Assembly: GCA_900317815.1 (NCBI GenBank)
Contig: ONIC01000012.1
Coordinates: 1 to 32,493, forward strand
Reading direction: 5' to 3'
From: an uncultured Eubacteriales bacterium
Lineage (GTDB): Bacteria; Bacillota; Clostridia; Oscillospirales; Acutalibacteraceae
DNA: 32,493 nucleotides
The notes beneath the pieces are model-generated. The model had not been told where the DNA came from and did no database searches. It saw only the letters and a list, made by a program, of their open reading frames with translations. Shown in pieces: positions 29,802-32,493 of this stretch. The first letter of the stretch is position 1, and every line of letters begins with the position of its first letter. The position numbers and the translations under genes were made by a program.

Positions 29802-31292
29802 ATGAGAGTACTTATCCTGACGGCGAAAACCGGCGGTGGACATATGAGAGCTGCACAAGCGCTTGAGGCTGTAATCAAGGAACGTGACCCCGAAAACGAG
29901 GTACTGACCGTCGATGGTCTCGAATACGTCAACCCATACTTCAACAAGGCCGTCGTAAAGGGATATAAGTTTTCGGCTATGAAGCTTCCGAAGATGTACG
30001 GTGTGCTTTACCGCGCCTCCAACAACGACACGGGAACTTACAAGCTCGTACAGCGCACCAATTCCCACTTTGCAAAAAAATTCATTCCGCTTCTCGCAGA
30101 GTTTCGTCCCGATATCATGGTATCGACTCATCCGTTCATGTCGATCATGTGCTCGCGCCTGCGCGAAAAGGTGATAACGAATGTCCCGCTCGTATCTATC
30201 ATAACCGATTTTGCACCCCACGCGGCATATATTAACCCGTGCGTCACCGATTATATCGTTTCGAGCGAGCAGATGGTAGACGAGCTTGAAAAACTCGGGG
30301 TAAACCGCTCTATCGTTCATCCTGTCGGAATACCGATCCCGCCGATCTTCTTTGAAAAAGATGACAAAAAAGACGAGCATCTGAAAGAACTGGGATTTGA
30401 CCCTTCGCTCAAGACTGTCCTCGTTATGGCAGGCAGCTTCGGCGTTACCGATATCTTGAAAATATACGAAAACCTCAACGACATTGACGACACCGATTTC
30501 CAGATCATCGTAATAACAGGACGCAATCAAAAGCTTTTCAACGCTTTCAACACTATCATTAACAATAATCCCGAACATCGTGTCGGAGATATACAGGTCA
30601 ATTTCGAAATACACGAGGATCCGCACAGAAAAGAACGCGAGATGAAGCTCAAGCTTACAAAAGACACAAAGCTGATATACTTCACAGACGAAGTACATAA
30701 ATATATGCATATCGCCGATCTCATTATCACAAAGCCGGGCGGACTGACCGTCACCGAGTCGCTGGCATCCTGCCTGCCTATGGTGCTGTTCAGGGGCATA
30801 CCGGGACAGGAGACAGACAACACGGAGTACCTCACGAGCAACAATCTTGCCGTAAGCATACAGAAGACCTCGACTGAGGACAAACTGCACAATATCCTTC
30901 ACGAGAAAAAACGCTCAAATGTTGCCGACACCGTGGGAAAGCTGCTCAAATACCCCGAACGCCTGCGCTCAATGAAGGAAAGCTGCTCTCGTCTGAACAA
31001 CCGCGACTCCGCATATAATGTGTATGACATTATGAAACGAGCTGTAGATGAGATGACGGCTCCCGTTATACTCCCGACAAACGACGACGCTCTGCTCCTT
31101 GCCGACGAAGCCGAAGCAGAGAGCCTGATCCGTGATTTCGAGGAAGTTTTTAACAAGTACAGCGGCAGCGATTTTGAACTGCCCGACGACAGCGAAGGCG
31201 AGTACGATCTCGAAGCTAAGGGTTATCATTTCATCGACCTTATGTATCAGAATTTCAAGAAGATACGCGCCGATCAGAAGGCGAAGAAATAA
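29802..31292 (+). CDS. UgtP/MGDG-synthase-like glycosyltransferase
   Basis: A processive GT28-type diacylglycerol glycosyltransferase-like enzyme, 496 residues, probably at the inner membrane face, transferring sugars from UDP-sugar to diacylglycerol for glycolipids or lipoteichoic-acid anchors. The N-terminal MGDG-synthase domain begins LILTAKTGGGHMRAAQALEA and has STHPFMSIMC and ITDFAPHAAYI. The GT28 C-terminal domain has VMAGSFGV, ADLIITKPGGLTVTESLASC and the GQETDNTEYL donor loop. It is about 100 residues longer than UgtP, owing to a charged insertion (around 255-285) and an acidic C-terminal extension after about 415. SD AAAAGGAGA precedes ATG 29802. It is followed after 20 nt by the HD nuclease gene, so the two are probably cotranscribed. 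Confidence 0.88.
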   Translation: MRVLILTAKTGGGHMRAAQALEAVIKERDPENEVLTVDGLEYVNPYFNKAVVKGYKFSAMKLPKMYGVLYRASNNDTGTYKLVQRTNSHFAKKFIPLLAEFRPDIMVSTHPFMSIMCSRLREKVITNVPLVSIITDFAPHAAYINPCVTDYIVSSEQMVDELEKLGVNRSIVHPVGIPIPPIFFEKDDKKDEHLKELGFDPSLKTVLVMAGSFGVTDILKIYENLNDIDDTDFQIIVITGRNQKLFNAFNTIINNNPEHRVGDIQVNFEIHEDPHRKEREMKLKLTKDTKLIYFTDEVHKYMHIADLIITKPGGLTVTESLASCLPMVLFRGIPGQETDNTEYLTSNNLAVSIQKTSTEDKLHNILHEKKRSNVADTVGKLLKYPERLRSMKESCSRLNNRDSAYNVYDIMKRAVDEMTAPVILPTNDDALLLADEAEAESLIRDFEEVFNKYSGSDFELPDDSEGEYDLEAKGYHFIDLMYQNFKKIRADQKAKK

Positions 31293-31312
31293 CGCAAAGG
31301 GAGCTGTATAGA

Positions 31313-32290
31313 ATGGACGACAATCGTTTCGTAAAATTTACAGAATCAAAGATCGGTGACGTTCTCAGACGGCCTGTTCTCGTAACGTCTATCAAAGAAG
31401 CGATAGATAAAAAAGACAACACCTATGTTCGCCTGACGCTCAGAGACGGCTGCTCGGACATCACGCCCAATATGTTCAGTATGGATAAGAGGACTCTCGA
31501 GAATATCGGCGTTGTCGAGGGCTGTATTGCCGATGCCACTATCACAGTATCGGAGTACGGCGGAACGAAGAATTTCCGCGTTGACAAGATCACTCCGACA
31601 GCCGACCGCAGTATCTCGGTAGATGATTTTATCAAAACTCCGCCTGTCCCCGCCGACGTTATGTTTGACGAGATCGTGGAGCTTTTGCGATCGAGCGCCG
31701 ACGATATCGGCGGCACGGCAACACCGCTTGCGGAGCTTGCCATCAGTATTCTGAACGACAAGGCGGAGCGATTCAAGACATCTTCCGCCGCAATAAGTAT
31801 GCACCATAATTTCAAGGGCGGACTGCTTTATCACACATACAGAATGGTAAAGACTGCCGACGCCGTCTGCAATATCTACACCGGACTTGACCGCGAGCTG
31901 CTGATCTGCGGAACGGCGCTTCACGACATCGGAAAGATCTGGGAGTACAGCACCACGAGCTTCGGCGAAGCGGAGTTTACCTCGAACGGAATACTTTTCG
32001 GGCATCTCTACCTCGGTGCGTCGCTGATACGTCAGTACTCGGAAAAAGGAAGCTACAACCGCGAAAAGGTTCAGCTTCTGACGCACATGATCCTCTCCCA
32101 CCACGGCACAATGGAATTCGGCGCGGTCAAGCCGCCCGCATTTGCGGAAGCGTTTGCGCTGCATTATATCGACAACCTTGATGCTAAGATCGGCACCTGT
32201 GAGAACTATTACGATACTCTCGAGCAGGGCGGGCTTACAGACAAGAAGCCATTCGGTCTCGACAACCGCATCTACAAGCCAAAACTTTAA
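31313..32290 (+). CDS. YhaM-like 3'-5' exoribonuclease (OB fold plus HD domain)
   Basis: The 325-residue protein has an N-terminal OB-fold nucleic-acid-binding part (about 15-100) and a C-terminal HD domain. The HD domain shows MHHNFKGGLLYHTYRMV, the metal-binding HD of ALHDIGKIWEY, ILFGHLYLG and ILSHHG, then HYIDNLDAK. This layout is that of YhaM/Cbf1, a 3'-5' exoribonuclease of Bacillota involved in RNA turnover. The length fits (YhaM is about 314). SD AAAGGGAG is about 9 nt before ATG 31313. It is the second gene behind the glycosyltransferase and is closed by a terminator. Confidence 0.9.
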   Translation: MDDNRFVKFTESKIGDVLRRPVLVTSIKEAIDKKDNTYVRLTLRDGCSDITPNMFSMDKRTLENIGVVEGCIADATITVSEYGGTKNFRVDKITPTADRSISVDDFIKTPPVPADVMFDEIVELLRSSADDIGGTATPLAELAISILNDKAERFKTSSAAISMHHNFKGGLLYHTYRMVKTADAVCNIYTGLDRELLICGTALHDIGKIWEYSTTSFGEAEFTSNGILFGHLYLGASLIRQYSEKGSYNREKVQLLTHMILSHHGTMEFGAVKPPAFAEAFALHYIDNLDAKIGTCENYYDTLEQGGLTDKKPFGLDNRIYKPKL

Positions 32291-32295
32291 GATAA

Positions 32296-32330
32296 GCCGT
32301 CCGTTTTCGGGCGGCATTTTCTCTTTTTTT
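32296..32330 (+). terminator. Terminator of the glycosyltransferase-YhaM operon
   Basis: GCCGTCCG (32296-32303) pairs with CGGGCGGC (32308-32315) with one wobble, loop TTTT, followed by ATTTTCTCTTTTTTT. Confidence 0.85.
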
Positions 32331-32359
32331 AAGATCTGAAATTTATTTTCATTAACCCC

Positions 32360-32388
32360 TTGACAAACTCCCGATCGGCTGATATAAT
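32360..32388 (+). promoter_or_regulatory. tRNA-Trp promoter
   Basis: Consensus TTGACA (32360-32365), 17-bp spacer, TATAAT (32383-32388). Confidence 0.9.
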
Positions 32389-32412
32389 AATATAGTCTTC
32401 TCAAGAGAATAT

Positions 32413-32488
32413 AGGGGTATAGCTCAGTTGGTAGAGCAGCGGTCTCCAAAACCGCGTGCCGAGGGTTCAAGTCCTTCTGCCCCTGCCA
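32413..32488 (+). tRNA. tRNA-Trp (anticodon CCA)
   Basis: Cloverleaf with acceptor AGGGGTA/TGCCCCT, D-arm AGCTCAGTTGGTAGAGC, anticodon stem GCGGT/ACCGC with loop CTCCAAA, and T-arm GAGGGTTCAAGTCCTTC. The discriminator is G and, unlike the Leu and Gly tRNAs here, the 3' CCA is encoded (32486-32488). It may head a further cluster beyond the window edge. Confidence 0.96.
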
Positions 32489-32493
32489 GATCA

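Noticed and set aside
29778..30902. 374-codon open frame antisense to the glycosyltransferase gene
   Set aside because: A shadow of the real gene on the other strand; Cys/His/Tyr-rich composition, no start signals.

Overview
The window looks like a chromosomal segment of a Gram-positive Clostridia bacterium, most likely a Ruminococcus-like member of the Oscillospiraceae. The grounds are a T-box in front of a clostridial-type threonyl-tRNA synthetase, clear SD sequences (AGGAGG type) and sigma-A promoters with 17-bp spacers, housekeeping genes typical of Bacillota (coaBC, ackA, HtrA, a DUF1292 protein, a YhaM-like nuclease, a UgtP-like glycosyltransferase), glycogen/starch enzymes, and moderate GC with AT-rich intergenic DNA. 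The genus is an inference from gene content only.

Left part (1-4630): the end of a small repeated element abuts a two-gene cassette on the minus strand (a small coiled-coil-like protein and a sigma-70 region-4-like DNA-binding protein) with a LexA-like box in its leader. Next come coaBC (minus) and, divergently, a T-box-controlled thrS. Middle-left (4675-10540, all minus): a four-gene MacB-type efflux operon (adaptor, ATPase, second adaptor, permease) with a consensus promoter and an XRE-family regulator upstream. 10750-13755 (plus) is a tightly overlapping redox operon: a GlpA-like FAD dehydrogenase, a second FAD/NAD oxidoreductase and a DUF1667 Cys-rich protein.

Accessory island (about 13823-18000): a PPK2-type polyphosphate:AMP phosphotransferase gene (minus) has a 200-bp MITE-like element between its promoter and its ribosome-binding site. 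Then come an unrecognised Cys-rich protein, a roughly 600-bp non-coding stretch holding a highly structured GC-rich candidate RNA closed by an 11-bp perfect stem, a Fic-domain gene framed on both sides by GTTCCC inverted repeats, and a stack of hairpin terminators. The Fic motif has Gln in place of the catalytic His.

Right part: glgB (minus); a tRNA-Leu whose 3' half and terminator are duplicated 124-130 bp away (an attachment-site-like scar); an OGG-type DNA glycosylase, a DUF6062-like gene and a GH13 alpha-glucosidase/amylase (all minus); ackA (plus); an HtrA-like membrane protease (minus) with 12-bp tandem repeats in front of a promoter lacking a good -35; DUF1292 and zinc-ribbon genes; tRNA-Gly followed by a dus gene; a DUF378 membrane protein (minus); a UgtP-like glycosyltransferase plus a YhaM-like HD exoribonuclease; and tRNA-Trp at the right edge.

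The element ends at 1-85, 15351-15550, 21693-21715 and 27299-27319 (with a doubtful trace at 29291-29303) belong to one dispersed inverted-repeat family. Its consensus terminus is TAAGGA-N2-CACTGATTAAATC. It repeatedly sits in gene leaders or at gene ends, and is the most distinctive genome-level signal here. The candidate structured RNA next to the Fic gene is the best candidate for something undescribed.
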